Shown: positions 47,803-58,071 of the stretch, one piece after another | How positions within the stretch are numbered: the stretch's first letter is position 1 | Layout of the letters: every line of letters starts with the position of its first letter | From: Perognathus longimembris pacificus | Taxonomy: Eukaryota > Chordata > Mammalia > Rodentia > Heteromyidae | Length of the DNA: 64,000 nucleotides | Direction of reading: 5' to 3' | Assembly (NCBI RefSeq): GCF_023159225.1 | Contig: NC_063173.1 | Coordinates: 6,888,352-6,952,351, forward strand | The notes under the pieces: model-generated | Database searches by the model: none | Seen by the model: only the letters and a program-made list of their open reading frames with translations | Told to the model about the DNA's origin: nothing | Translations under genes and position numbers: made by a program

Positions 47803-48390
47803 ATCTCAGTGACTTTGTCATTAATAGCAGGTATTTAATATCCCTTAATGAAGCTTCCTTAAAAGAACAGATATCACTTTAAATGTTTTTTGTACCTTAA
47901 TTCAACAAATATAAAATTTTTCTTTGCCCCAAAAGTTTCCTTTTATTATTCAATTGTCCTTTCCATCTATGCCAAGAAACCATTTCCATAAGAACCATTT
48001 ATATCTAAAATCCAATTTTCTAATCAGCAAAATTAGTACATTGACTTGTAACGAAATTATTTTGGGGGAAGATTTTAATATACAAGTTCAAATTTGTCAC
48101 TCAGGTAATATTTTTAAGAAGGAAATGTTCTTATGCAACATGACTACAATGCCCTGGGGAGCTCTGAAATAATTTTTTCATTAAATAGAGCTGAAATTAT
48201 GTGAACAAGTAGAACATGAGAAAGAAAAAAGGAAAACAAAGTATAGAACACTGGGGAATGAGAAAATAGAAAATAGACTGTAAAAGGAACAGTGATTTGT
48301 TCAAGGTTACCCAGTGAGTCAGGAAAAAGGGAGCTGGAATCATGTCAAGAAACAAGGCATAGCTAACTTTAATATCCATGTACTAAACCT
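47803..48390. other. Unique AT-rich intron, nothing recognised
   Basis: The 82-codon frame at 47924-48172 has no supporting features. Confidence 0.5.
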
Positions 48391-48625
48391 GCCAGCCAAG
48401 TATTAATGGCTCACACCTGTAATCCTAGATACTCTGGAGAGGCTGAAATCTGAGGATCATGGTTTGAAAAAAGGCCATGGTCAGAAAAAAGGCCATGACA
48501 CTTTTATCCCTGATTAATCCCCCCAATCAGCCACCAGTGAAGGTGTGGTTCAAGTGGTAGAGTACCAGCTTTGGGTGAAATAGCTAAGGTTGAATGCCCA
48601 AGCCCTGAGCTCAAGCTCCAGCATT

Positions 48626-48629
<4 letters not shown>
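48391..48629 (+). mobile_element. B1-Geo dimeric SINE
   Basis: TGGCTCACACCTGTAATCCT, GGCTGAAATCTGAGGATCAT, GTTCAAGTGGTAGAGTACCA. A GAAAAAAGGCCATGG unit is duplicated in the middle (around 48466-48495). The 3' end runs directly into (CA)n. Confidence 0.85.

Positions 48630-48672
<43 letters not shown>
48630..48672. repeat. (CA)n microsatellite at SINE tail
   Basis: About 21 CA units joined to the 3' end of the B1-Geo copy. Confidence 0.96.
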
Positions 48673-48674
<2 letters not shown>

Positions 48675-49289
48675 CATAAATTGAAAACATTGTCATAAAA
48701 ACTGGGATATTTATACCTAGCCACAGTGCCCATTATACCTCTCCCAAGACCTGATTCTTAAGTATGCAAAACTGGAGAATCAAAGTCAAGTGCAAAGATG
48801 ATCTTCTGGAGAATGGAAGCAACGTGACTCATTTGCTCTATGTGATATTTTTTTTAACCAAAAGACTGGAAAATTAACTAGGAATGTCTAAGACGCTTTG
48901 ACTTTATTGATAAGTGAACTCCACAAAAGAGCATCAATAGTACATCTATGAGAATCACATCCAGATTTATAAATAGTCCACAGCAGGAAGTGGTCCTACT
49001 TGTAAAATCAAGCCTCTTTGTTCTAGTCTACTTCTAAAAATCACTGCTCATTTACTCCATCAAAGGTTATGATAAAGAAATTCAGTTTAGGTTTTAGAAC
49101 TCCTTAATAAATACTGTACATGTGTTCCTATTCTGAGGGCATTGAACTCCCTGCGACAATATTTCTCCCATCTAGGTCTACATGGAGCAGAGGAGCAAGT
49201 AAGTGGCATTCTTCTCAAGCCAAGAACAGAATCATGAAAGGAAAGACCAGAAAAGCAGCAGGATGGAGTCTCTTTACACTCCATAGCCA
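48673..49289. other. Unique intron, nothing recognised
   Basis: No exon or clear repeat. The short frames at 49087-49380 on both strands lack any support. Confidence 0.5.
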
Positions 49290-49480
49290 AGCTATCTGCA
49301 TTTACTTCCGGCTCTACTTTTTACTGTGGGTCTTGAGAAAGTTACTTAACCACTTCATGACTCAGTTCTCCAATTATTAAAATAGAGCAATTGATAGGAT
49401 CTGCCTTGTAGAATTACTGTGAGAATTAACTGAACTAATATTTGCATAAATATTTGATAAGGAAGCTAGGAATAGGGACA
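49290..49480 (+). mobile_element. MIR SINE fossil
   Basis: GAGAAAGTTACTTAACCACT, TCATGACTCAGTTCTCCAAT, TAAAATAGAGCAATTGATAG and GAATTACTGTGAGAATTAAC match the MIR core clearly. Confidence 0.8.
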
Positions 49481-50432
49481 ACATGGTAAGCTCTTACTGC
49501 TTTTAATACATGTGTGTTACTTACAATGCTGAGGCTACTTGATTTCTTCCAATAAGTTTACTTCCTGTCTGGCCCCAAGCTATTCCTCATTGGAAAAATT
49601 TACAAAGTTCTAGTTCAGTAGTTCACGTGGTTCAGCATTAAGTCAAGCTTGCTGTTATTCCTGTCCTGACCTTGTGCCCCAGTTTAGTCAGTTGTTCGTG
49701 TAATCAAGGCCCAAACTTCCACTCTAGTTCTAGCATTCTAGCTGCGGGTGGATTAGACAAAATTAGTTTGGTAGATGCTCGTTGAAAACGACTTGCCTGT
49801 ATTTAGAAATTGCACACAACATTCTTCAAGTGTAAAGAATCAAATGGATAACTGCTCCTGAAAAAGGAATGATCTGGAAACATGGTCCCAAATGGCTACT
49901 ATTCCCTTGGGAGGCCACATGCTTTCTTTTTCCAAATCTTGCTGTGCCTGCTTGATTTGGTGCTTGCTATTTGCTTGATGCCCTCAGGCACTTGAGGTTG
50001 AGTCTAAGTCTGCGACCAGCCAGTAGTTAGCAAGTCCTTCCTTAGTATTCTAAGTACTTCACTTATGTGCTTCATCAGATCGGGAATCTGTTTTCACGAA
50101 TCCATGTATTTCATCATACACAGATATAATCTATCATCACAAAACTTCCCCAATTCTTATCATCCGTCAAATATTGACTTACTACTTACATTCTACGCTG
50201 TATATACAATGATCTAAGTACTTTAGAAACAACACCGTAACCACTGTTGGTGTCTGTCACAAGCAATTCTGTTTTTCCAGTGGGCCAACTAGCAAACTAA
50301 CATTATTTGAACAGAACTACTTATGGGTTTTCAATCTCATTTTATAAAATTATCTAGATCAGGTGGAATGCTGTATAGAATTTTAAATACAATGGATTAT
50401 CTTCCGTATATAAAGAAAGGTTTAATAAAAAT
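49481..50432. other. Unique intron downstream of the DLG2 exon
   Basis: No repeat recognised. It is relatively repeat-poor next to the exon, as often seen near constrained exons. Confidence 0.55.
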
Positions 50433-50441
50433 ATTACTTAC
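50433..50441 (-). other. DLG2: Splice donor after the DLG2 exon
   Basis: On the minus strand the exon ends in TAT and the intron begins GTAAGTAAT. This agrees with the mammalian donor consensus GTRAGT at every intronic position and would pair well with U1 snRNA. Confidence 0.88.
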
Positions 50442-50495
50442 ATAAGGAATTGTGTCCAAAGTATCGGTGTTGACAATTATAGGAGCAGGACTGGC
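50442..50495 (-). CDS. DLG2: Internal coding exon of DLG2 (PSD-93/chapsyn-110), linker before PDZ1
   Basis: Seen: on the minus strand this 54-bp block is preceded by a pyrimidine-rich tract ending TTTTATTTTAG and followed by GTAAGTAAT, a near-consensus donor. It has 18 whole codons (phase 0 at both ends), no stop, and reads ASPAPIIVNTDTLDTIPY. Known: DLG2 is a membrane-associated guanylate kinase with three PDZ domains, an SH3 and a GK-like domain. It clusters NMDA receptors and potassium channels at the postsynaptic density. This peptide matches, from memory, the DLG2 segment between the N-terminal region and PDZ1 (next residues VNGTE...). DLG1 and DLG4 have related but different versions around VNTD. 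Inferred: the gene runs on the minus strand, and because DLG2 introns can reach hundreds of kilobases, both flanks are intron. The preceding and following exons were not found here. The small in-frame size means that skipping it would keep the frame. Confidence 0.9.
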
Positions 50496-50535
50496 CTAAA
50501 ATAAAAGAAATAGAAAAACATAAACAACAATTTTT
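50496..50535 (-). other. DLG2: Splice acceptor and polypyrimidine tract before the DLG2 exon
   Basis: Reading the minus strand, a T-rich stretch of about 35 bases (TTGTTGTTTATGTTTTTC, then TATTTCTTTTATTTTAG) leads directly into the exon. There is no other AG in the last 20 bases, so the 3' splice site is unambiguous. No strong branch-point consensus stands out. Confidence 0.87.
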
Positions 50536-51811
50536 TCAAAGACAGATCCTGTTAAGTTACTCAACAGACAATGTACTAAGCATTTGACAAGTACCTGTAT
50601 AGGCACTGTGACAGTTGTTGTGAGATTAAATAAAATGGTTCAGGGTTTCTATTCTTTCCCACCTTCAAATATTTATCTACAATATTACCACATAAATGAG
50701 ATAAACTGTGCATAAAATTTAGAATTTTTTTCTCTAATATGGCACATGGAAAATATAGGAGGTCAGGATTTTTGCTGGGTTTGAGGTAAAGACTTCTATT
50801 AAATTGAGTGTGAATTAAATTATCTATCAATTCTTTTAAAAATGGGCCTGCTCAAGAAATTTGATTTTTTTTCCCCAAGGAATAAAAATTAAACCCAAAC
50901 CAGTATTTACTGCTATTCTCTTTAAACTGCTTTTTGAAAGTATGTTGTATTCAGTGGAGTTTCAATTATAAAGTTTCAATGATCACATCAGAGTCATGCA
51001 TGAAAATATCAGAATGAAAACTTTTATACAAATAATATATGCTACTGAAAAGAGAAAAAAATAAGTACCAACATCTTAATGTGTTTATTATTCCTTGAAT
51101 ATCGAATCTCTTTAAAAAGTATATGTATATATGATCATATACATTATAAATTTTTGAAAATTAGAAATTATTCTAGATGGTAGAAACACATATCATATAG
51201 GTTAACCTCTAGCGAAAAAAAGTTTATAAAATCTATGGTTATCCTTTAATATTGAGTGGAGTCTTTGTAAAAGTGATATAGGAATGCAACAAACCATATC
51301 ATTAGAAAATAAGAGATTGTAATCTCTGTGCATCACCAATCTGACTTCATGAATACTGAGTAGAACTATCTTTAGTTTCTAGTTTCCAGAATTTTCACAG
51401 CAACTTTTCCTTCATACCCCAAAGGATCTTTAATCTCCTTCCCAAATTACAGATTTCATTTAGATAAGGAAATACTCTCCTCATGATCAATTGAGATCTG
51501 TCATTTGCAAAGCCATGTTTTGGCAAGTGCTCAAATTTTGGGACATTTCATTAGTTGTGCCCTCTGGAGTTAACAGAGTTAACAGCTTTTTAATGTCAGT
51601 CTGTGCCTGTGGAATCCTAATCAAATGGTTTAAAGAAAAAAAAAAGGCAATCTAGCAGGCTTCACAAGATAAAATTGTATATCTTCCCTTAAAACCCTGG
51701 GAATGCGGAACATAAACCTGGTATGCAAGTTCACTTAGTAGGCCACTGGATGTTCATGGTATATTCCTAGTTATCAATGGGAAGTACTTTGTGGGCAAAT
51801 AGGCATTTTGA

Positions 51812-51812
<1 letters not shown>
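50536..51812. other. Unique intron upstream of the DLG2 exon
   Basis: AT-rich, no repeat or further exon recognised. The 84-codon minus frame at 50576-50830 lacks splice support. Confidence 0.55.
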
Positions 51813-51853
<41 letters not shown>

Positions 51854-51860
51854 AAACACG
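51813..51860. repeat. (CA)n microsatellite
   Basis: CA run with minor interruptions near its right end. Confidence 0.95.
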
Positions 51861-51887
51861 TTTGGTATAGGAAGACGTTTATGAGGC

Positions 51888-52080
51888 ATAGTCAGAAGAC
51901 CTGGCCTCAAAGCCAGTTCGCTAATTTCCTTCTTGCATGATTTGGGGTCCTAGCAACTTCTTAGAAGGGACAAATTTGCTAAATGCCTCTATCATTTTCC
52001 TTTTTGAATAATGGAAATAATAATTACCTTCTAACAATGTTGAAGATAAAATGAGGTGACAGGTTGGAATATGTGTGGTA
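51888..52080 (+). mobile_element. MIR SINE fossil
   Basis: GGCATAGTCAGAAGACCTGG, TTGAATAATGGAAATAATAA, TTACCTTCTAACAATGTTGA and AGATAAAATGAGG keep the MIR order. Confidence 0.7.
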
Positions 52081-52271
52081 AACTAAATTTCAGGAGTAGT
52101 GTTAAACATTGCTAAGCATCCCCAAAGACTAGTATGACAACATATTCTTAGTTTGTAAGCTAGACCACACAATACTCAATACTCAACCCAGTGCCTCAAC
52201 TGCACTTAAATGGCCTGCTAAAAAAATAACCGTGGTAATCACAATGTTATAGTTAAGTAAATATGCATACA

Positions 52272-52274
<3 letters not shown>

Positions 52275-52304
<30 letters not shown>
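52275..52304. repeat. (TA)n microsatellite
   Basis: About 15 TA units. Confidence 0.95.
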
Positions 52305-52308
<4 letters not shown>

Positions 52309-53225
52309 TTCATTTAATCACCAGGAACCATATTGGTGAGGTATTATTAGCATTGTCCCTATGTTATGGATGAGAAAATAACTGGTTGGAATATTGCCTT
52401 TTTTTTTTTTAACATCAAAGCCACCTCCACTAAAGTGCTCAGTGACCTCGGCATTGTGTTGACTTTGACAATGATGGAAGATCTTGTTGTTAGCATGGTA
52501 GGAGACCCAGATGAAGCAATGACCACCAGAGAGGCAAAAGTTGCTACAAGACACTGCAGGTTAAAAATTTAAAGCAATTTTGTCAAGTCTTAACATGTCC
52601 ATTTGTTTTCTAATTTTGAGACACCTCTTTTATGCTATTTGGTTCCTATAGCTCACCCAAAGTGACTATGTCTCACATTCTTCACTAAACTGGAAATTCT
52701 TCAAGTGTTATATCCAATATTTCCATTTTTTTCTGAAAATCTAATAGGGTTTTGACTAATAAATGTATATTTAATTGATTGAAGACTTTGGCTTTCCTTC
52801 ATATAGATTATCTTAATTTGCTACAAGAATAAGTGTTATGCATAAGTCCATTTTCCTACACAATGCTAGTAAAACTTTCCTGTTTATGCTGCTGCTACCT
52901 TTTCTCATTTCCCATAAGTAAATTTGTTTTTTCAATAAGATTTTATGTTTAAAAACTGACAGAGATTGTATTCTCCTATAGAATTCTCCATAGTATTAGA
53001 ATTCACAGAAGAAAGTCAATAAATCTCCAGGAATTATTGATTAAATGTAACTGGAAAGTATAGATGAGGGTAAAAAGGAAAGTGACATTTACAAGTTTTA
53101 TACCACAATTCGAATTTGAACATGACCCATAATCACTAACATTGCAAACAATACTGTGACTATTTTCATGACTCAATATCAAATTCTTTTATTTTACTAT
53201 TATTGCTTAATAAACCCAGAATTTT
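52305..53225. other. Unique AT-rich intron, nothing recognised
   Basis: A weak MIR-like reverse core near 52340-52390. The plus frame at 52366-52572 shows no known domain. Confidence 0.5.
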
Positions 53226-53448
53226 AGCCAGGTGCTGGTGGCTCACATCTGTAATCCTAGCTACTCAAGAAGCTAAGATCTGAGTTTCAAAGACAGCCCA
53301 GGGAAGAAAGTCCATGAGACTCTTATCTCCAACTAATCACAGAAAAAGCCAGAAATGGTGCTGTGACTCAAGTGATAGAGCACTAGCCTTGAACAAAGGG
53401 AGCTCAGCGACAGTGCCCAAGCTAAGTTCAAGCCACAGGACCAGAAAA
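53226..53448 (+). mobile_element. B1-Geo dimeric SINE, well preserved
   Basis: AGCCAGGTGCTGGTGGCTCA, CTGTAATCCTAGCTACTCAA, ATGAGACTCTTATCTCCAAC, CTGTGACTCAAGTGATAGAG and an A-run tail. Confidence 0.92.
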
Positions 53449-53890
53449 AAAATTCAAATTTTATAAAACAGTAATTTAAAATTTCATAGTTGAAGGATAT
53501 AGTCTTTTAATCTGTAAGTGTATGATCCATGCTATATAGAATTTGGGTCTAATGGAAGCATCATTGATCCTTTTAAGTGTTAAAAACACTAAATGGAAGC
53601 AAGAAATAATATTTAATTTCTGAAATACAGATGCAGAGGCACGTAAGATGGATGAGTTATAGAAACAACACATGATCACATATAGTTGCCATTGGTCTTC
53701 TCTGGTGTAAATTGGAGAGAGTTGATGTGGAGGGCTGTATGAGACACATCTACTTCGTTGTGTTTCTACACCAGAACTTCTGACCATCTTTTACCGCATG
53801 ATTCAGCCCTGTCGAGGCGGATGAAACAGAAGTTGCTCTGCACTACTTCAGCCCCTCAGTGGCACATATACAAGCAAAAATCAAAAGTAC
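53449..53890. other. Unique intron, nothing recognised
   Basis: A 103-codon minus frame covers 53476-53787 but has no known domain and no splice context. Confidence 0.45.
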
Positions 53891-54117
53891 AGCTGGCTGA
53901 CAAAGGCTTATCCCAAGCTACCCAGGAGGCTCAGGAGCAGAAGTTCTAAGCCAGTCCAGGTAGAAAAGTCAGTAAGATTCCATGTCCAAAACAACCCACC
54001 AAGTCTTGGCAGAAGATATGACTCAAATGGTAGAGCACTAGCCATGAACAGAAACAAAGTAAGTACAAAGCCCTGAGTTCAAAGCCCATTAATGCCTATC
54101 CCTTTCCCTCCCCTCAA
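53891..54117 (+). mobile_element. B1-Geo dimeric SINE, diverged
   Basis: AGCTGGCTGACAAAGGCTTA, GCTACCCAGGAGGCTCAGGA, GACTCAAATGGTAGAGCACT, CCCTGAGTTCAAAGCCC. Confidence 0.75.
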
Positions 54118-54717
54118 AAAGAAAAATCTAAGGTGACAGGAACACAGGAAGACTCCGTAGGCTTGCGCCATGGGTGAACTCTTCCCACCATGGGTGAGAG
54201 GTTCAGACCTTCCCCAAGTTTGGCTTGCTTACTGTTTCCCTGTTCACTTTAGCAACTCTCAGGGTGTCATCTAATGCGATCTAGGTTTGCTTTTTGAGGC
54301 TTAAAAATCAATTCTTCTGTTACTTTCATACTTTCCTCCTGGTTTTATTCTCCACATCCTCTCAGATATTCTCTTTCATTGGACCCCCTAAATTAAATGG
54401 TGACTCAGCAGATTTTAGCCCTTCCTTTCTTCCATATGCTTATTCCACTCACTGAAAAGGGACTCATAACAAATCGGAAAAAAAGAAAAGTCTTTCCACC
54501 AAAGAATTCAAGGCTTGCCTTTATGTAAATCTAGGCAGGCATTTTGGAAACTGTAAAGGATTAAGAAAAAGCAATCTTTCTTTGGTAACCCAAACAATAA
54601 GAGGCAAGTGGTTTTCCTTTCATATTACATTCTCTTCCATGTGGAAAACCCAGACGGAAGAAGAAAACTAATCAGAGAGGAGCAAGACAAAAGCAGTGAA
54701 ACATTAAGTTAGGGATG
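54118..54717. other. Unique intron, nothing recognised
   Basis: No exon or clear repeat. Confidence 0.5.
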
Positions 54718-54947
54718 GAGCTGGGACCCAGTTGCTCAAGTCTATAATCCTAGCTACTCAGGAGGCTGAGATATGAGGGTTCGGGTTGGAAACCAGCTAG
54801 AGTAGGAAAGTCCATAAGACTCTTATTTCCAATTAATCAACCAAAAAGCCAGAATTTGAGCAGTGGATCACGTGGCAGAAAACTGACATTAAGCAAAAAA
54901 GCTCAGGGATTGTATCCAGTTCTGAGTTCAAGGCACAAGACTGGCAT
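54718..54947 (+). mobile_element. B1-Geo dimeric SINE
   Basis: TATAATCCTAGCTACTCAGG, AGGCTGAGATATGAGGGTTC, TATTTCCAATTAATCAACCA, then a diverged Geo half with GTTCTGAGTTCAAGGCAC. Confidence 0.85.
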
Positions 54948-55033
54948 TCACCCACAGACACAAATGGATGGCTAAGGATATGCACATGAACAGCATTTCG
55001 TTTGTATAAATTCATCCTCAAACAACTGTATAA

Positions 55034-55145
55034 AATAAGAGCTATGATGCTCCATTTATAGGTAAGGAAGTGGAGCTTAAATAACTTCTTAAAGTTATGC
55101 AGCCGAAAAATAGATGTTTAAACCCAAGCATGGGCCCAAGTTCAT
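55034..55145 (-). mobile_element. MIR SINE fossil
   Basis: CTCCATTTATAGGTAAGGAA, GTGGAGCTTAAATAACTTCT, TAAAGTTATGCAGCC and AACCCAAGCATGGGCCCAAG follow the reverse MIR closely. Confidence 0.8.
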
Positions 55146-55381
55146 AATGTATTGCTGCTCAGGATAAAATCGAAGTTTACTAGATCTCTTCGGATCTTAC
55201 CGTTTTTCTGTTGATCATCAATCTACAGGGTCAACTTGAACCAAATGTGTTCCGTGTAGCACTATCCTCACTGTGCCCAGTACATACGTTGAGCTGACCT
55301 GCAAGAGGCATTTCTCAAGGAAAGGCCCCTGTCCTAGCCACATGAAAGCTCACTCAGTCCTTTAAGAATTCCCCAAAGGCA

Positions 55382-55574
55382 GGGCTGGGCATTTGGCGTA
55401 GTGGTAGAGTGCTTGCCTAACATGCATGAAGCCCTGGGTTCGATACCACATAAGCAACAACAACAAAAAAGCTCAGGGTGGCACTGTAGTAGAGCACTAC
55501 CCTTGAGCAAAATAAGCACAGAAACAGAGCCTAGGCCCTGAGTTCAAGCTCCAGGACTAGCCCTCCCACCCCCA
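55382..55574 (+). mobile_element. IDL-Geo SINE, old copy with target duplication
   Basis: A GGGCTGGGCATTTGGCGTAG left monomer, B-box region GGGTTCGATACC, a (CAA)n-rich junction and a shortened Geo half. AATTCCCCAAAG is repeated exactly at 55367-55378 and 55575-55586. Confidence 0.88.
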
Positions 55575-55714
55575 AATTCCCCAAAGACACTATTTGGTAT
55601 AAGACTGATTAAAAACAGAAAGATTATTACATGAAAGAGGGAAGACAAAAGCAGAACACACAGACTCTAGAATCAAAGAAAATTTAAAGCTGAAATCTAA
55701 AGGAGCACCTAATT

Positions 55715-55795
55715 CCACTCTCACTTTATAAGTGGGATACCGAAGATGGACAAAGAAAGTGTCACATCCTAAATGATCAAAATGGAGGCAGGAAT
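55715..55795 (-). mobile_element. MIR-like fragment
   Basis: CTCACTTTATAAGTGGGATA, CCGAAGATGGACAAAGAAAG and TGTCACATCCTAAATGATCA resemble the reverse MIR core. Confidence 0.5.
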
Positions 55796-55945
55796 AACAA
55801 TGAAAACAATAATGGAGCTTTTAGCCTTTTAGAAGTTTTATTATGCTCCAGAAACATTGAAACCTTAAGACATCTCAATATAAATATTTAATTTTTAAAT
55901 TGTTCTTCAGAAAAACTTCCTGATAACTCTAAAATAAAGTCAAAG

Positions 55946-56186
55946 GGCTTGGTGCTAGTGGCTTACACCTGTAATCCTAGGTATTCAAGAGGCTGAAATC
56001 TGAAGGCCATGGTTCAAAGCCAGCCCTGGCAGGAAAGTTCATGATACTCTGATCTCCAATTAACCTCCGAAAAGCTAGCAGTGGAACTGTAGCTCAAGTA
56101 GTATATAGTACAGTAGATCATTAGCTTTGTGCAAAAAAGCTACGGACCTTATGTTCAGATCCTGACTTCAATCTCCAGTACCAGCA
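55946..56186 (+). mobile_element. B1-Geo dimeric SINE
   Basis: GGCTTGGTGCTAGTGGCTTA, CACCTGTAATCCTAGGTATT, TGATCTCCAATTAACCTCCG, TGTAGCTCAAGTAGTATATA. Moderate divergence. Confidence 0.87.
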
Positions 56187-57314
56187 CTGGAGAAGGGAAG
56201 GGAGAGACGGGAAGAGGAAAATGGAGTGAAAAGGGTATAAAATGACTGAAATCACTTCTCTAAGGTCACAAATCAACAGTGCTTCAACTAGCCACAGAAC
56301 CCATGATGGTAACCCCCAAATCTCCTTATTACTTTGAGGTGTTTTCTTTCTCTTTTATTTTTTTCAGGCAACCAGAGTAAAAAATGCATTTTTAATTTTG
56401 GCCTGAAAAGTTATATGCTTCTCTTGTACAGTCTGAAGAGAAATTTCTCATTGTACTGACTTAGATTTAATTCCCCAATTCTCACAGGACTTCTAGGTCC
56501 CTAAATATCTTGCAAACCCCCACTTAAAATGGGACAATGCTATTTTCCAGTTAACCTATTTTTCAATAAGTTTGGTGGAGACATAATGCATATGAAACAA
56601 AAGATAGGTCTATAAATGTAAAACAGTTTATTTATGCCTGGGTTGATTTCTTCTCTATTTTTTTTTAAACGATTTCCCTGTGTTCCTTCTGCACAGACCA
56701 CATAGGTGGGCGGGGTTTGATCCAGGCAGCTGCAAACTCATCATTGCTAATCTCATTGGTCAGCTCCGGCTTGTCACCTACCCTTCTGTAAGGGGAGGGC
56801 ACCTCCTCCACAGGAAAGGGCAGGAGTTAGGACACTGGGTGAGACTACAGCATGTACGTCAGAGGATTCAGGGAGCCAGGCTTCACTTCAAGTGTGTGGC
56901 TGTGGCAGCCTATCTCAAGAGAGCCACTGTAGAAGAAGCTAAGACCTGGGTTGTTTTCCCTGATGTGAATACATCGTGTGGATGGTGAACACCTGAGCTT
57001 ACCGTGTCCTACCTCAGAAAACAAGTTAAGTTGCCTACAATCTAGATGGTTGTAGCAGGGCCAAGATGTCAAACTTATGTCTCATTTCAGTGTGAGAACT
57101 CATAAGTACAAATCACAACCCTAACTCAGAACTGCACAACATTTGCTTCTGCACTATATTAACCGTGATTTGATAGCTATCTAAGAAGTCCGTTCTACTC
57201 CACACAGACTCATTGATACCTGAAAACTGCCCTCAGTATTGTATTCCTTTGGGTAAAGTGTTTCTATCCCTCTTTGTTCCTCCTTTAAAGTATAAGGGAA
57301 GTGGTCTTGTATTA
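56187..57314. other. Intron with an unidentified GC-rich block
   Basis: 56690-57010 is GC-rich (GGTGGGCGGGGTTTGATCCA, then CTCATTGGTCAGCTCCGG). It holds a 102-codon plus frame at 56680-56988 whose product I do not recognise. It could be an LTR fragment, a retropseudogene or a regulatory element. The rest is unique AT-rich sequence. Confidence 0.4.
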
Positions 57315-57398
57315 AAGCTCAGAGATGAAGCATTTGTCTCGCATATGTGAGGCTCTAGGTTATATCATCAGCACTACACACAAAAAAAATAAGAGAAA
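57315..57398 (+). mobile_element. Old ID-like SINE monomer
   Basis: AAGCTCAGAGATGAAGCATT, TGTCTCGCATATGTGAGGCT, CTAGGTTATATCATCAGCAC, then an A-run. A decayed tRNA-Ala-type monomer. Confidence 0.6.
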
Positions 57399-57707
57399 AA
57401 CACAAGCTAGTGTTATTTTTTTTCAGAAAATGGATAGTATGATGAAGATCTTAGGGAGAGTTGGTCATCCTTCTTCAAAGCAGAAAAGACGGGGTATCTT
57501 GGGGAATGATGCAAACATGGAATGAAAATGAGTTTCCTGTATCTATACATTTTCCTTGAAGTCAGTCTCATTTGAGCTAATATAGAAATAGAAATTATTT
57601 GAACTAGGAGTTATAAAAACTTCCTCTTGTAGCCTTACTGCATTAATATAATACTTAACCAAAAGTCTGCAGATAATTGATAATTACATTATATCCAACA
57701 CCAATGA

Positions 57708-57708
<1 letters not shown>
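57399..57708. other. Unique intron, nothing recognised
   Basis: No exon or repeat recognised. Confidence 0.5.
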
Positions 57709-57749
<41 letters not shown>

Positions 57750-57750
57750 T
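57709..57750. repeat. (GT)n microsatellite at SINE tail
   Basis: GT run with one TT interruption, joined to the 3' end of the antisense B1-Geo copy. Confidence 0.95.
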
Positions 57751-57957
57751 GTATTCTGGGGCTACGCACTGACCCTGAGCTTTTGTGCTCAAGACTAGCT
57801 CTCCACCACTTGAGCCACACTTTCACTTCTGGCTTTTTTGGTGCTTAACTGGAGATAAGAGTCTCACGGTCTTTCTTGCCCAGGTTGGCTTTGAATCATG
57901 ATCCTCAGTTCTTACACTCTGTGTAGCTAGGATTACAGGTATGCACAAGGGCTCAGC
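57751..57957 (-). mobile_element. B1-Geo dimeric SINE
   Basis: Reverse Geo half (CTCCACCACTTGAGCCACAC), linker (AACTGGAGATAAGAGTCTCA) and B1 half (GTAGCTAGGATTACAGGTAT). Confidence 0.87.
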
Positions 57958-57995
57958 TTACCAACAACATTTTTTAACTGTAATTTTTATCTTTT

Positions 57996-58071
57996 CTGTT
58001 TTGGGGTTGAACCTAGCACATCACATTTGCTAGGCAAGTGCTTTGCCAAGGTACTACATTCCAAATACCAC
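57996..58071 (-). mobile_element. Old ID-like SINE monomer
   Basis: TGTTTTGGGGTTGAACCTAG, TTTGCTAGGCAAGTGCTTTG and CCAAGGTACTACATTCC are the reverse of an ID-type monomer. Confidence 0.65.

Larger units (their letters stand above)
1..50441 (-). other. DLG2: Intron of DLG2 downstream of the 54-bp exon
   Basis: This is inferred from the exon at 50442-50495 and its donor. The intron continues past the left edge of the window, so its length is at least 50.4 kb. No second DLG2 exon (for example the PDZ1 exon beginning VNGTE) was recognised. The content is repeats plus unique AT-rich sequence, listed separately. Confidence 0.75.

Noticed and set aside
1..50441. Next DLG2 exon (beginning VNGTE, PDZ1) expected downstream on the minus strand
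   Set aside because: Looked for its coding pattern with splice sites and did not find it; the intron probably runs past the left edge.
53476..53787. 103-codon minus-strand frame near DLG2 coding strand
   Set aside because: No clear acceptor and donor bracket it and the product resembles nothing in DLG2.
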